Positions 52,004 through 60,842 of a DNA stretch of 64,000 bases are shown in pieces. Position numbers and translations under genes: made by a program. This DNA comes from Blautia sp. OF03-15BH (GTDB taxonomy: Bacteria; Bacillota; Clostridia; Lachnospirales; Lachnospiraceae): assembly GCF_003463065.1 (NCBI RefSeq), contig NZ_QSCM01000001.1:434001-498000 (forward strand). The letters are read 5' to 3'. Each line of letters starts with the position of its first letter. Positions within the stretch are counted from its first letter, which is position 1. The notes below the pieces were generated by a model that saw only the letters and a list, made by a program, of their open reading frames with translations, was not told where the DNA came from and did no database searches.

Positions 52004-53086
52004 TTATCTATGGCTGTACATGTCCTCATAGTATTTCTGGTAGTCACCGCTGGTGATGCGCTCCATCCAGTCTTCATGCTCGAAATACCATTTGATGGTC
52101 TTCTTGATCCCTTCTGCAAAGCAGGTCTCCGGATACCAGCCCACCTCGGCTTTGATCTTGTCCGGTGCGATGGCATAGCGGCGGTCATGACCCTTCCGGT
52201 CTTCCACATAGGTGATCAGATCCTCACTTACGAGTGCTTTTCTCGGATCTCCCTCCGGAAGCATCTCCTGCAAAGTATCCAGAATGATATGAATGATCTC
52301 AATGTTCTGTTTCTCGTTATGTCCGCCGATATTGTAGGTTTCAAAAAGACGGCCCTTCTCCTGTACCATATCGATTCCCTTTGCATGGTCTTCCACATAG
52401 AGCCAGTCGCGGACGTTCTTACCGTCGCCGTATACCGGCAGTTTTTTGCCATGAAGGGCATTGTTGATGATCAGCGGGATCAGCTTCTCTGGGAACTGGT
52501 AAGGTCCGTAGTTATTGCTGCAGTTGGTGATGTTTGCCGGGAAATGATAGGTATCCATGTATGCCTTTACCAGCATATCTGAAGAAGCCTTACTTGCGGA
52601 ATAAGGGCTGTGCGGTGCATAGGGCGTGGTCTCATAGAAATAGCCGCCGTCCTCGCTGAGAGAACCGTACACCTCATCGGTGGAAACATGAAGGAATTTT
52701 TTACCTTCTTTGAACGTGCCGTCCGGCAGCTCCCAGGCATTTTTTGCCGCATTCAGCATGTTCAGTGTTCCCAGAACGTTAGTCTTTACAAAGACGTCCG
52801 GATTCTTGATGCTGCGGTCTACATGGCTTTCCGCTGCGAAATGAACCACACGGTCAATATCGTTCTCCTCAAAAATCTGAATCATCTTCTCTCCATCGCA
52901 GATATCCGCTTTGATAAAGGTATAGTTCTCTTTCTCCTCGATATCCTTCAGATTCTCCAGATTACCTGCGTAGGTCAGGCAATCCACATTGATGATGCGG
53001 ATGGTGTCGCCGTATTTTTTAAACATATAATGGATATAGTTGGATCCGATAAATCCGGCACCACCGGTAACCAAATAAGTTTTCAT
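52004..53086 (-). CDS. rfbB: dTDP-glucose 4,6-dehydratase
   Basis: The product is 360 residues, an extended short-chain dehydrogenase. NAD binding is shown by TGGAGFIGSNYIHYM, and the active site has the STDEVYGSL stretch and YSASKASSD (Tyr-x3-Lys). It makes dTDP-4-keto-6-deoxyglucose, used by RfbC/RfbD for rhamnose and probably by the RffA-like aminotransferase. It is the first gene of the long leftward operon; AGGAGG lies before the ATG and a promoter just upstream. Confidence 0.97.
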   Translation of the reverse strand: MKTYLVTGGAGFIGSNYIHYMFKKYGDTIRIINVDCLTYAGNLENLKDIEEKENYTFIKADICDGEKMIQIFEENDIDRVVHFAAESHVDRSIKNPDVFVKTNVLGTLNMLNAAKNAWELPDGTFKEGKKFLHVSTDEVYGSLSEDGGYFYETTPYAPHSPYSASKASSDMLVKAYMDTYHFPANITNCSNNYGPYQFPEKLIPLIINNALHGKKLPVYGDGKNVRDWLYVEDHAKGIDMVQEKGRLFETYNIGGHNEKQNIEIIHIILDTLQEMLPEGDPRKALVSEDLITYVEDRKGHDRRYAIAPDKIKAEVGWYPETCFAEGIKKTIKWYFEHEDWMERITSGDYQKYYEDMYSHR

Positions 53087-53104
53087 TGTTTTCCTCCTGT
53101 TTTT

Positions 53105-53120
53105 TCTGCACTTGTGCAGA
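53105..53120 (-). promoter_or_regulatory. Palindrome in the rfb operon leader
   Basis: TCTGCAC-TT-GTGCAGA is a perfect palindrome with 7-bp arms and a 2-base centre, just downstream of the expected transcription start. With so small a loop, a protein operator is more likely than an RNA hairpin. Confidence 0.5.
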
Positions 53121-53130
53121 CTTTTGGGAT

Positions 53131-53159
53131 ATTATATCAAATTTCCTGTCCATCAGCAA
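53131..53159 (-). promoter_or_regulatory. Promoter of the long rfb polysaccharide operon
   Basis: On the minus strand TATAAT (53131-53136) is perfect and lies 17 bp from TTGCTG (53154-53159), a weak -35. The weak -35 plus the upstream repeat array suggests activator dependence. Confidence 0.65.
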
Positions 53160-53170
53160 GCCCCAGTGGA

Positions 53171-53240
53171 CTGTTTTTCCGTTTTTGTCCGTTTCTTTGT
53201 CTGTTTTGTCCGTTTCTTTGTCCGTTTTGTCCGTTTTTTC
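53171..53240. repeat. 21-bp phased repeat array upstream of rfb promoter
   Basis: Six copies of TCCGTTT (one TCTGTTT) start with CCG or CTG at 53179, 53189, 53201, 53210, 53222 and 53231. Spacings alternate about 12 and 9 bp, a 21-bp period equal to two helical turns, so all sites face one side of the DNA. It lies directly upstream of the -35. Confidence 0.75.
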
Positions 53241-53248
53241 ATCTCCGG

Positions 53249-53277
53249 TTTACAGTTTTCAGCAAATATGATAGACT
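53249..53277 (+). promoter_or_regulatory. Promoter of the secreted fibronectin-type protein
   Basis: TTTACA (53249-53254) and TAGACT (53272-53277) are 17 bp apart, about 30 bp upstream of the ATG, which has AAGGAGG before it. Confidence 0.6.
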
Positions 53278-53307
53278 GGATATATCTATGTCAAGGAGGA
53301 AGACATT

Positions 53308-54597
53308 ATGAAAAAAGTCAGAAATTTTTACGCTTCCCTGCTTCTTTTTACCGCTGCCCTTTGTCCCTTATCCGGTAATCCGGATTTCGGCGCAGGTCCG
53401 GCAAAAGCTGCGGAAGCCACCGTTTCCGTTCCAAAAAAACTCCAGGCAACAGTAAAAAAAGGCTATGTGAAGCTTCGCTGGACGAAGACTGCCGGTGCGG
53501 ACCACTATATCATCTATCGAAGAGCCGGTTCCGGCTCCTACCGGAAGCTCACCACCGTCAAAGGTACCGTGACCTCCTGGATCGACCGGACTGCTCCGGG
53601 CGGCGGAAAATATACCTATGCGGTTTCCGCTGTGAAAAACGGAAAGACAAGTCAGAAAAAAACGGCAACCAGAACTCTGGCAGCCCGTCCCTCCCAGCCG
53701 AAGCTTAACAGCCTCATCTACACGAACAACGCACTGAAGCTTACCTGGAAGAAAGCTACCAATGCTACCGGTTACCTTGTTTACCGGAAAACCAGCGGTG
53801 GCAGATTTGTGCAGGTGACAAAAACACCTTTGGACGCTTCGATCCTTTCCTATACAGATTATAACGTCCAGAAAAACAAAACCTACAGCTACACGGTTCA
53901 GGCGGTAGCCGCCGGTGTCCGGAGTACCTACAGCAAGACCGGCCTCACGCGGACCTGTTCGGGATATCGGTCCATTGAGAATACAGCTTCCTCTTATTCC
54001 ATCGAGGCCGATGTAAAACTCACCGGAACCGGCAGCGGCTACCACGCCAAGCTCGTGGCCTGTACGCCGACTTCCGCCGTCAGCTTCGGGATCCAGTTCG
54101 ATGAATTCGGTATCCCTCCCTACACAAATGAGACCACTTTCATTGTAGAAAATGTGATTTCCAACAGCCCCGGTGACCAGGAATACTTCCGCACCGGCTA
54201 CGCGGCCCGCAATAAGACCTTTCATCTGATGCTCACGATCCGTAAAAACGGTCTCTGTGAGTTTTATGTAGACGGTGTCCGGGTCGGAAAAACCACAAAT
54301 AAAAAGCTGGCCAACCAGGAGGACATTGCGCTTCGCATCGAGGGCTCTGCCCGCTTAAACGGAGACAGCGTCAACGCCAGGTTCAGCAACATCCGCATCA
54401 AGAAAAACGGAAAATACGATGCCGGGCGGATCTGGAACACCCATCCTTTCATTACAAACAAAGGGCTCAAGGCTGATACCAGCCGTTTTGATACCGCCCG
54501 TACCATCACCATCAGCGGAAAAATCAAAGGGCTGACCAAGGATCAGGACTGGGACAGCGCTTACGGCGATGTTTCCGGCATCATTCAATTCTGGTAA
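53308..54597 (+). CDS. Secreted protein with two fibronectin-III modules and a LamG-like domain
   Basis: The product is 429 residues. A signal peptide ends near AKAAEA. Two fibronectin-type-III modules follow (about 42-125 and 132-217), each with the VKLRWTKTAGADHYIIYRR-like core. The C-terminal 200 residues are a beta-sandwich resembling concanavalin/LamG domains (YSIEADVKLTGTGSGYHAKL, GLCEFYVDGVRVGK, ARFSNIRI). No wall anchor or catalytic motif was recognised, so it may be a soluble carbohydrate-binding protein. It is divergent from the rfb operon. Confidence 0.75.
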   Translation: MKKVRNFYASLLLFTAALCPLSGNPDFGAGPAKAAEATVSVPKKLQATVKKGYVKLRWTKTAGADHYIIYRRAGSGSYRKLTTVKGTVTSWIDRTAPGGGKYTYAVSAVKNGKTSQKKTATRTLAARPSQPKLNSLIYTNNALKLTWKKATNATGYLVYRKTSGGRFVQVTKTPLDASILSYTDYNVQKNKTYSYTVQAVAAGVRSTYSKTGLTRTCSGYRSIENTASSYSIEADVKLTGTGSGYHAKLVACTPTSAVSFGIQFDEFGIPPYTNETTFIVENVISNSPGDQEYFRTGYAARNKTFHLMLTIRKNGLCEFYVDGVRVGKTTNKKLANQEDIALRIEGSARLNGDSVNARFSNIRIKKNGKYDAGRIWNTHPFITNKGLKADTSRFDTARTITISGKIKGLTKDQDWDSAYGDVSGIIQFW

Positions 54598-54603
54598 AAA
54601 ATT

Positions 54604-54622
54604 CCGTATCTCACGGCTTTTT
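54604..54622 (+). terminator. Weak terminator-like hairpin
   Basis: CCGT and ACGG flank a 5-base loop and are followed by CTTTTTT. The stem is short. A second hairpin, GCGGAAA/TTTCCGC (54631-54648), lies in the leader of the next gene. Confidence 0.4.
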
Positions 54623-54678
54623 TATATACAGCGGAAACTATTTTCCGCAAAATCATTCAAAAAAGGAGAATTTCTGTT

Positions 54679-55599
54679 ATGAAAGATACTGCATTAGTTG
54701 TCATGGCAGCCGGTATCGGCAGCCGTTTTGGAGGAGGCATCAAACAGCTGGCTCCGGTTGGACCCAATGGTGAAATCATCATGGATTATTCCATCCACGA
54801 TGCCCTGGAAGCCGGTTTTAGCAAGATCGTTTTTATCATCCGAAAAGACATCGAAGAGGAATTCCATACTGTCATCGGAAACCGCATGGAGAAGATTGCA
54901 GACGTTTCCTATGTATTTCAGGATATGCATGACCTCCCGGAAGGCTTCACCTGCCCGGAAGATCGCAAAAAACCATGGGGAACCGGCCAGGCTGTTCTTG
55001 CCTGCCGCAAGGCCCTGGACATTCCCTTCGCCGTGATCAATGCCGATGACTACTATGGAAAAGAAGGCTTCCGAAAAATCCATGAGTTCCTCGTTTCCGA
55101 ACAGCCCAAAGATGGCAAAGCCCATTATTGTATGGCCGGCTTCATCCTCGGAAATACCTTGAGCGAAAACGGTTCCGTTACCCGCGGTATCTGCAAAGCC
55201 AACGAAAGAGGCCATCTGACCCATGTCGTGGAGACCCACGATATCTACAAAACCGCCGAGGGTGCCGGTGTCCCTGATGGAGCAGGCAGCCTGACTCCCG
55301 TAGACGTAAACAGTCTCGTTTCCATGAATATGTGGGGCTTTACCCCAGACATCCTGAACGTTCTGGAAAAAGGCTTTCCGGAATTTTTAAGCCAGATCCA
55401 ACCCGGTGATATCAAAGCCGAATATCTTCTTCCCACCATCGTGGATCAGCTGATCCAGTGCGGACAGGCTGATGTAACGGTTCTGCCCACCCACGACAAA
55501 TGGTTCGGTGTTACTTACAAAGAAGACAAAGATTTCGTTATCCGTTCCTTCCAGGAGTTGATCAAAGCCGGCGTTTACCCTGAAAAACTTTACAACTGA
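54679..55599 (+). CDS. Sugar-phosphate nucleotidyltransferase-like protein
   Basis: The product is 306 residues with a GT-A-like nucleotidyltransferase fold. The N-terminal loop reads VMAAGIGSRFGGGIKQL (variant of GxGTR...K), and VINADDYYGKEGF carries the metal-binding acidic pair. KPWGTGQAVLACR resembles UTP-glucose and mannose-1-phosphate uridylyl/guanylyltransferases. The sugar cannot be assigned. AAAAGGAG precedes the ATG. The protease gene starts 21 bases later, so the two may share a message. Confidence 0.85.
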   Translation: MKDTALVVMAAGIGSRFGGGIKQLAPVGPNGEIIMDYSIHDALEAGFSKIVFIIRKDIEEEFHTVIGNRMEKIADVSYVFQDMHDLPEGFTCPEDRKKPWGTGQAVLACRKALDIPFAVINADDYYGKEGFRKIHEFLVSEQPKDGKAHYCMAGFILGNTLSENGSVTRGICKANERGHLTHVVETHDIYKTAEGAGVPDGAGSLTPVDVNSLVSMNMWGFTPDILNVLEKGFPEFLSQIQPGDIKAEYLLPTIVDQLIQCGQADVTVLPTHDKWFGVTYKEDKDFVIRSFQELIKAGVYPEKLYN

Positions 55600-55620
55600 C
55601 AGAAAAGAGCTGAGCGAACT

Positions 55621-57705
55621 ATGAGAACATATTCTTTTTCTTTCCACAAGGTTCTCAGCGCACTGATTCTGGCCGGTGCCTGCCTTCTGGCAGGCACTGC
55701 CGTTTCTGCGGCTGATATTCCTTCTGCCCTGCCTTCTGCAGAGCTTCCCTCTCTCCCGGACTACGGAGCCTCGGATGCCTATTCCCGCTCCTATGGTACC
55801 CTTCCGGAGAGTTATGATTCCCGCAAACTGGGACTGATCACTCCCGTCCGCAACCAGAATCCCTGGGGAACCTGTTGGGCTTTTGGAGCTCTCGGTGCCG
55901 GAGAAGCCAGCCTGATCAAAAAAGGTCTGGCTGACCCTTCTGTTGATCTTTCCGAACTTCATCTGTCTTACTTTTTCTTCCACGCTCCCACCGATCCTCT
56001 TGGCAATACAAAAAACGACTCTGTCAGTCTCCCTGCTACCGCCGCTAACTATCTGGAATCCGGTGGAAACAACCTCTTCACCATGTTTGAACTGGCTAGC
56101 TGGGCAGGTGCTGCTTCGGAAACCATCGCTCCTTATGAAACTGCTTCCACGGTTCCTTCTCTGAATTCCTCTCTGGCTTACGAGGATACTGCCCATCTTC
56201 AGAATGCCCGTTTCGTCAGCACTGCAGATCTGAACAGCGTAAAAAAACTGATCATGGAATATGGAGCCGTTTCTTCTGCTTTTTATTATGACAGCCGTTA
56301 TCTTTCCAACAGCAGCAGTTATTATTATCCCAAGGTTGCTTCCTACAACAACCATATCGTAACTCTGGTCGGCTGGGATGATAATTATGCCGCCTATCAT
56401 TTCAACGAAGGCAGCCGCCCTTCGGCTCCCGGTGCCTGGATCGCCAAAAACAGCCATGGAACCAGCTTCGGCGATGGCGGTTACTTCTATATTTCCTATG
56501 AAGATAAGACGCTGAATAACCGGAAAGACGCTCTTTCCTATGCCTTTGATCTGGAAAAAGCCGATAATTATGATCATAATTATCAATACGACGGTTCCTT
56601 TGGTGCCTCCACCCTGAATCTGGACAACGGAGAATGTCTGGCAAATATTTTTACCGTCAGTGGAAATCCGTCCGGCAGAGAACAGCTGAAGGCCATTTCC
56701 TTCGCCCTTTATACTCCGGATGTCTACTACAGCATCCAGGTCTACAAAAACCCCGATCCCGGGGAACCGGAAAGCGGAACGGCCATGTTTTCTTCCAAGC
56801 AGTATGGAAGTACCACCTACAGCGGTTACTATACAATCCCGCTGAAAACCCAGCCGGTCTTCCAGGAAGGTGATACCTTTTCCGTTGTCCTTACCTTCCG
56901 CGGAAAAAGTCAAAGTTATGTAGATACCTTTGTGGATTATACTTCCAACACGGCAGGCATCCAGTTTCAATCCTCCGCCACCGTAGGTCAGAGCTTCTAT
57001 AAAAGCAGCGGCACCTGGAAGGATATGACAAGAATCGGAAACAAAAGTGCCGTGGCCCGCATCAAAGCCTTTACAAAAGACACAGCTGCCGCCGCTACTT
57101 CAGGTACCGGCTCCGGCTCTTCTGGAACGGTCAATATTTCCACACCAAGGATCCGTACCTACCGCTGCCCGGGCTACAACAGCGTTTATCTTTCCTGGAC
57201 AGCAGTCAGCGGTGCTACCGGCTATAAAATCTATCGAAGCACCTCACCAAACGGTACTTATACACGGCTCCTTAACACCAGACGCACCAGTTTTACCGAT
57301 ACGAAACGGCGGACCGGAACCAATTATTACTACCGGATCCGTGCTTATAAAACCTCAGGCAGCACGACGATCCACAGCGGCTATTCCAACACGGTCCGCG
57401 TCCGCGTGATCCCGGCAACGCCTTCGATCAAGAAGATCCGTTTAGCCAACAACAAAAAGAATCTGCTGATTACCTGGAATGCAGTCAACGGAGCCACCGG
57501 TTACTCCATTTACCGCAGCACCAGCAAAAATGGTACTTATCGGAGGATCAAGATCATCACCTCCGGCCGTACCCTTTCCTATCTCACAAATCTTCCGAAA
57601 AAAGGAAGTGCTTATTATTACAAGGTACAGGCCTACCGCACCGTCAACAACAAACGGGTCTGCGGTTACTCTTCTTCACCCAAAGGCTATTACCGGCAAA
57701 AATAA
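55621..57705 (+). CDS. Secreted papain-family (C1) peptidase with fibronectin-III modules
   Basis: The product is 694 residues. A signal peptide ends near VSAAD (residue 31). The papain domain (about 62-300) has Gln79 and the nucleophile Cys85 in WGTCWAFGA, His245 (NNHIVTLVGWDD) and Asn277 (WIAKNSHG), so the active site is complete. A lectin-like beta domain follows (about 305-480), then a Ser/Gly linker and two fibronectin-III modules (about 510-600 and 605-690). No propeptide of normal length and no wall anchor is visible. It would cleave host or dietary proteins or other surface proteins. Its modules resemble those of the protein encoded upstream. Confidence 0.9.
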   Translation: MRTYSFSFHKVLSALILAGACLLAGTAVSAADIPSALPSAELPSLPDYGASDAYSRSYGTLPESYDSRKLGLITPVRNQNPWGTCWAFGALGAGEASLIKKGLADPSVDLSELHLSYFFFHAPTDPLGNTKNDSVSLPATAANYLESGGNNLFTMFELASWAGAASETIAPYETASTVPSLNSSLAYEDTAHLQNARFVSTADLNSVKKLIMEYGAVSSAFYYDSRYLSNSSSYYYPKVASYNNHIVTLVGWDDNYAAYHFNEGSRPSAPGAWIAKNSHGTSFGDGGYFYISYEDKTLNNRKDALSYAFDLEKADNYDHNYQYDGSFGASTLNLDNGECLANIFTVSGNPSGREQLKAISFALYTPDVYYSIQVYKNPDPGEPESGTAMFSSKQYGSTTYSGYYTIPLKTQPVFQEGDTFSVVLTFRGKSQSYVDTFVDYTSNTAGIQFQSSATVGQSFYKSSGTWKDMTRIGNKSAVARIKAFTKDTAAAATSGTGSGSSGTVNISTPRIRTYRCPGYNSVYLSWTAVSGATGYKIYRSTSPNGTYTRLLNTRRTSFTDTKRRTGTNYYYRIRAYKTSGSTTIHSGYSNTVRVRVIPATPSIKKIRLANNKKNLLITWNAVNGATGYSIYRSTSKNGTYRRIKIITSGRTLSYLTNLPKKGSAYYYKVQAYRTVNNKRVCGYSSSPKGYYRQK

Positions 57706-57720
57706 TTATTTCTGAAAAAA

Positions 57721-57764
57721 GACGTCTCACGCTCATCCATCCGGTGAACGCGAGACGCCTTTTT
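57721..57764. terminator. Bidirectional terminator
   Basis: GACGTCTCACGCTCA (57721-57735) pairs with TGAACGCGAGACGCC (57745-57759) with few mismatches and is followed by TTTTT. It separates the protease from the convergent glycosyltransferase. Confidence 0.82.
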
Positions 57765-58692
57765 AATTGTCTTTTTTCTTTCCGCTGATCTTTCTTGCAA
57801 TAAAATACCGTGGTCTTCCTTTGACCTCCTCATAGATCTTTGCAATGTAAATTCCTATGATCCCAAGACTCAGCATGATCAGGCTTCCTATGATCAGAAG
57901 CAGCAGGATCACCGTGGTAAAACCTTCCAAAGCATGACCACAGAAATATTTTACCAGAGACTGGATTCCCAATACGATCGCAAAAAACAACGTCAGGACA
58001 CCGGCCACCGTGATCATCTGTAAAGGTGCAGACGAAAAGCCCACAATATTCCTTACCGCATACTTGATCAGAGACCAGGTAGACCACTTGGATTCTCCCT
58101 CCGTCCTTTCCTGCACATCAAATTCCACACTGGTCGTCAGATATCCCACCCAGGAAGAAAGTGCCCGGAAAAAAGCATTTCTCTCCGGCATGGAGAGCAG
58201 TGCCTCCACTGCTTTCCGGTCCATCAGTTTGAAATCCGAAGCCCGGGACATATCGATCTGCACCGCTTTACTCATGATCTTATAAAACATCCCGGCACTT
58301 GCTCTGTGAAGAACACTTTCCTTTCCACGGCTTCTTTTCACGCCTTCTACGACTTCATAGCCCTGCTCCCAGAGACGGTACATCTCCACCAGAGTCTCCG
58401 GCGGATGCTGCAGATCACAGTCCATGACAGCGATACAATCGCCTTCCGCATTGGCAAGACCTGCAAAAATAGCAGATTCCTTACCAAAATTTCTGGAAAA
58501 ACGGATCCCCGTCACATGCGTATTCTTCTCTGCCGCTTTCTCGATCATTTCCCAGGTCTGATCTCTGGAACCATCATTTACAAAAACCAACTCAAAAGGT
58601 ATTTTTTCTCTTTCCATAATCCCGCTCACAACCTCTGTTGTCTTCCAGATCATTTTCTCTTCATTATAAGCGGGGATTACAATTGATAACAT
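57763..58692 (-). CDS. DPM/GtrB-like polyprenyl-phosphate glycosyltransferase
   Basis: The product is 309 residues: a GT-A domain (1-225) with SIVIPAYNEEKMI, VFVNDGSRDQTWE, FSRNFGKESAI and AVMDCDLQHPPE (metal site), then two membrane helices (about 230-290). It should form an undecaprenyl-phosphate sugar used by a membrane glycosyltransferase such as the YfhO protein in this region. It starts 15 bases after rfbD in the same direction, so both share the rfbD promoter. Confidence 0.9.
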   Translation of the reverse strand: MLSIVIPAYNEEKMIWKTTEVVSGIMEREKIPFELVFVNDGSRDQTWEMIEKAAEKNTHVTGIRFSRNFGKESAIFAGLANAEGDCIAVMDCDLQHPPETLVEMYRLWEQGYEVVEGVKRSRGKESVLHRASAGMFYKIMSKAVQIDMSRASDFKLMDRKAVEALLSMPERNAFFRALSSWVGYLTTSVEFDVQERTEGESKWSTWSLIKYAVRNIVGFSSAPLQMITVAGVLTLFFAIVLGIQSLVKYFCGHALEGFTTVILLLLIIGSLIMLSLGIIGIYIAKIYEEVKGRPRYFIARKISGKKKDN

Positions 58693-58707
58693 CCTGTCTG
58701 TTCCTCT

Positions 58708-59643
58708 CTAAAAGTCAATTTCCTTCAGATAACGGCCAAGTGCGTCCTGCCAGGTCGGAAGAGGCTGGAAACCATTCTCCACCAGTTTACTCTTGTCCAG
58801 TCTGGAGTTGAAGGGACGTTTTGCCTTGGAAGCGCCGTACTCTGCGGTTGTCACCGGTTTTACCTCTACTTTGGCATATTCCGGATGTCCCTGTTCAATG
58901 GCCTGCCGGAAGATTTCTTTCGTGAAATCATACCAGCTGATGTAACCGCCCTCATTGGTCGCATGATAATAACCATACTTCTCCGTCTCGATCATATCCA
59001 CCAGGAGGCGTGCCAGATCATAGGTGTACGTCGGGGTTCCGATCTGGTCACAGACAACGGTCAGCCTGTCATGTGTCTTACCAAGATTCAGCATGGTCTT
59101 GATAAAGTTCTTTCCATTCACACCAAATACCCAGGCGATCCGGACAATGAAGTATTTCTCCAGATTTTCAGATACAGCCAGTTCTCCGCCAAGCTTTGTC
59201 TCACCATAAACATTCAGCGGTTTATAAGCCTTGCAGTCCGGCTGCCAGGGCTCCGTGCCCATTCCGTCAAAAACATAATCCGTAGAGATGTATACCATCT
59301 TGCAATCCAGCTTCTTGCAGGCAAGAGCAATATTCTCGGTTCCGGTCACATTGACTTTGCGGACCTTCTCCACCTTGTCATCATCTTCTGCCAGATCCAC
59401 GGCCGTCCAGGCTGCACAGTGTACCACCACATCCGGCTTGATCTCCGTCAGCGCCTTCTCCACGGCCTCTTGGTCCGTGATATCCAGCTGGACATACGGC
59501 ATCGTCGTCACAGCGCTGCCGTCTGCTGCTCCGCTGTATTCCGGAGCGATATCAGAACCAATGCCCTCATAGCCTCTTTTTTCCAGTTCATTCATCACGT
59601 CATGGCCCAGCTGTCCGCCGACGCCTGTCACAAAAATCTTCAT
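58708..59643 (-). CDS. rfbD: dTDP-4-dehydrorhamnose reductase
   Basis: The product is about 311 residues, an RmlD-type short-chain dehydrogenase. The NADPH site is FVTGVGGQLGHDVM and the catalytic pair is in NVYGETKLGGE. ISTDYVFDG and VRIAWVFG are family marks. It performs the last step of dTDP-rhamnose synthesis. ATG 59643 is preferred: AAGGAG lies ten bases before it but only one base before the alternative ATG 59652. It is unlinked from rfbABC by about 5.6 kb, with its own promoter. Confidence 0.95.
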   Translation of the reverse strand: MKIFVTGVGGQLGHDVMNELEKRGYEGIGSDIAPEYSGAADGSAVTTMPYVQLDITDQEAVEKALTEIKPDVVVHCAAWTAVDLAEDDDKVEKVRKVNVTGTENIALACKKLDCKMVYISTDYVFDGMGTEPWQPDCKAYKPLNVYGETKLGGELAVSENLEKYFIVRIAWVFGVNGKNFIKTMLNLGKTHDRLTVVCDQIGTPTYTYDLARLLVDMIETEKYGYYHATNEGGYISWYDFTKEIFRQAIEQGHPEYAKVEVKPVTTAEYGASKAKRPFNSRLDKSKLVENGFQPLPTWQDALGRYLKEIDF

Positions 59644-59705
59644 AATATTCATTCTCCTTTTTCTTAGTTTTCTATATGCGTTAAATAACTTCCAAAATCC
59701 TTTTT

Positions 59706-59734
59706 ATTTTACTATAGCTGTAAGCATTTCGCAA
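59706..59734 (-). promoter_or_regulatory. Promoter of rfbD-glycosyltransferase unit
   Basis: On the minus strand TTGCGA (59729-59734) and TAAAAT (59706-59711) are 17 bp apart, about 60 bp before the rfbD start. Confidence 0.5.
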
Positions 59735-59762
59735 GACTACCGAAAATCCTGTCTCACATTTC

Positions 59763-60830
59763 TTATCGGATCAGAGCCTTCTTTGTAAAACGGGCATTCA
59801 AAATTTCTATCATTTTTACATAGACATACGCCATCAGCAGTCCCATCAGGAATACGCAAACGGGCTTTGTAATATGATAAAAAGATATTGCAAAGGTTCC
59901 TGCATTCTTATCCGTCTTTAAGATCAGTTTTACTGTTATGGAGCAAAGTTTAGCTGCTATTCCCTGAAACGCATAAATATATAAAGAATACTTTCTTCCG
60001 ATCACTGCCAAAATATGATTTTCCGAAACCTTAATCTGAGGATCATGAGTCGCATAATATATCACAAGAAATGCGAACACGGTATTAAAAATATAATTAT
60101 TTGCTCCCTGAATCGATGAATTCGCATGAAAGGCCATGCTTTCTGCAAAAAGCAAACATACTGAAAGAAAAGAGAATACCATGATAGTCCGATCAGTCAG
60201 CCATTTGATATTTATCTTTGGCATGTTAAAACCTATGGTAAACATGGGGATTGCGGCAAAAAGAAAATTTCTGCTCCAATAGTACGGTAATTTCGCATCA
60301 AAAAAAATCACACTATATTTTCCCAGGAGATAATACAGTAATAACAGTACCGGAGAGATCGCAGTAAGAAAATGGTAACCTCTTTTAAAATAAGAAGCTA
60401 TGCCATAGATCACCAGGCAATAAGCATAAGCCAATAAATACCATAAAATCCCGGAAAATAACGGTACATTAAACACTACTAATTTCCAAATTGCCTCGCC
60501 ATTGAGTGAAAAAGTACCTGTTTCCGCAAGTGATGCAAAACCGTTCAAACAATAGCATATAAGAAAAATCAGTTCAAAAATCACAAACTGCTGCAGCATT
60601 TTTACAGCTCTTTTAAAAAACCATCTGCTGCTACTCGGATCCTTTTCTACATGCTTTGCTGCAAAATAACCGGATATCATAAAAAACAGAGGAACACCAC
60701 AACGTCCCAGCATATCCTGGATATCTATGATTTCTTGTTGAAATTTTACGGCAGGCATATGCAGCATGACAACGCCAAAACAGGCCAGACACTTGATCGC
60801 ATCGATTAGATGGTTTCTTTCTTTTTCCAT
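59763..60830 (-). CDS. OafA-like acyltransferase (family 3)
   Basis: The product is 355 residues with about ten membrane helices. The N-terminus NHLIDAIKCLACFGVVMLHM and CGVPLFFMISGYFAAKH are the marks of acyltransferase-3 proteins, which O-acetylate or succinylate surface glycans. The catalytic His and the Arg-like region in the first loop are consistent with activity. It starts 12 bases after the nuclease-like gene. Codon use is AT-rich compared with the genes to its left. Confidence 0.88.
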   Translation of the reverse strand: MEKERNHLIDAIKCLACFGVVMLHMPAVKFQQEIIDIQDMLGRCGVPLFFMISGYFAAKHVEKDPSSSRWFFKRAVKMLQQFVIFELIFLICYCLNGFASLAETGTFSLNGEAIWKLVVFNVPLFSGILWYLLAYAYCLVIYGIASYFKRGYHFLTAISPVLLLLYYLLGKYSVIFFDAKLPYYWSRNFLFAAIPMFTIGFNMPKINIKWLTDRTIMVFSFLSVCLLFAESMAFHANSSIQGANNYIFNTVFAFLVIYYATHDPQIKVSENHILAVIGRKYSLYIYAFQGIAAKLCSITVKLILKTDKNAGTFAISFYHITKPVCVFLMGLLMAYVYVKMIEILNARFTKKALIR

Positions 60831-60842
60831 TTTTTTATTTCC

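Noticed and set aside
53171..53240. Short repeats that might be a CRISPR or an IS end
   Set aside because: The units are about 10 bp with no spacers and no inverted terminal structure; they fit a binding-site array better.
55387..56970. A 527-codon open frame on the minus strand
   Set aside because: It is antisense to the papain-family protease and the end of the nucleotidyltransferase gene, both of which have intact active-site motifs.
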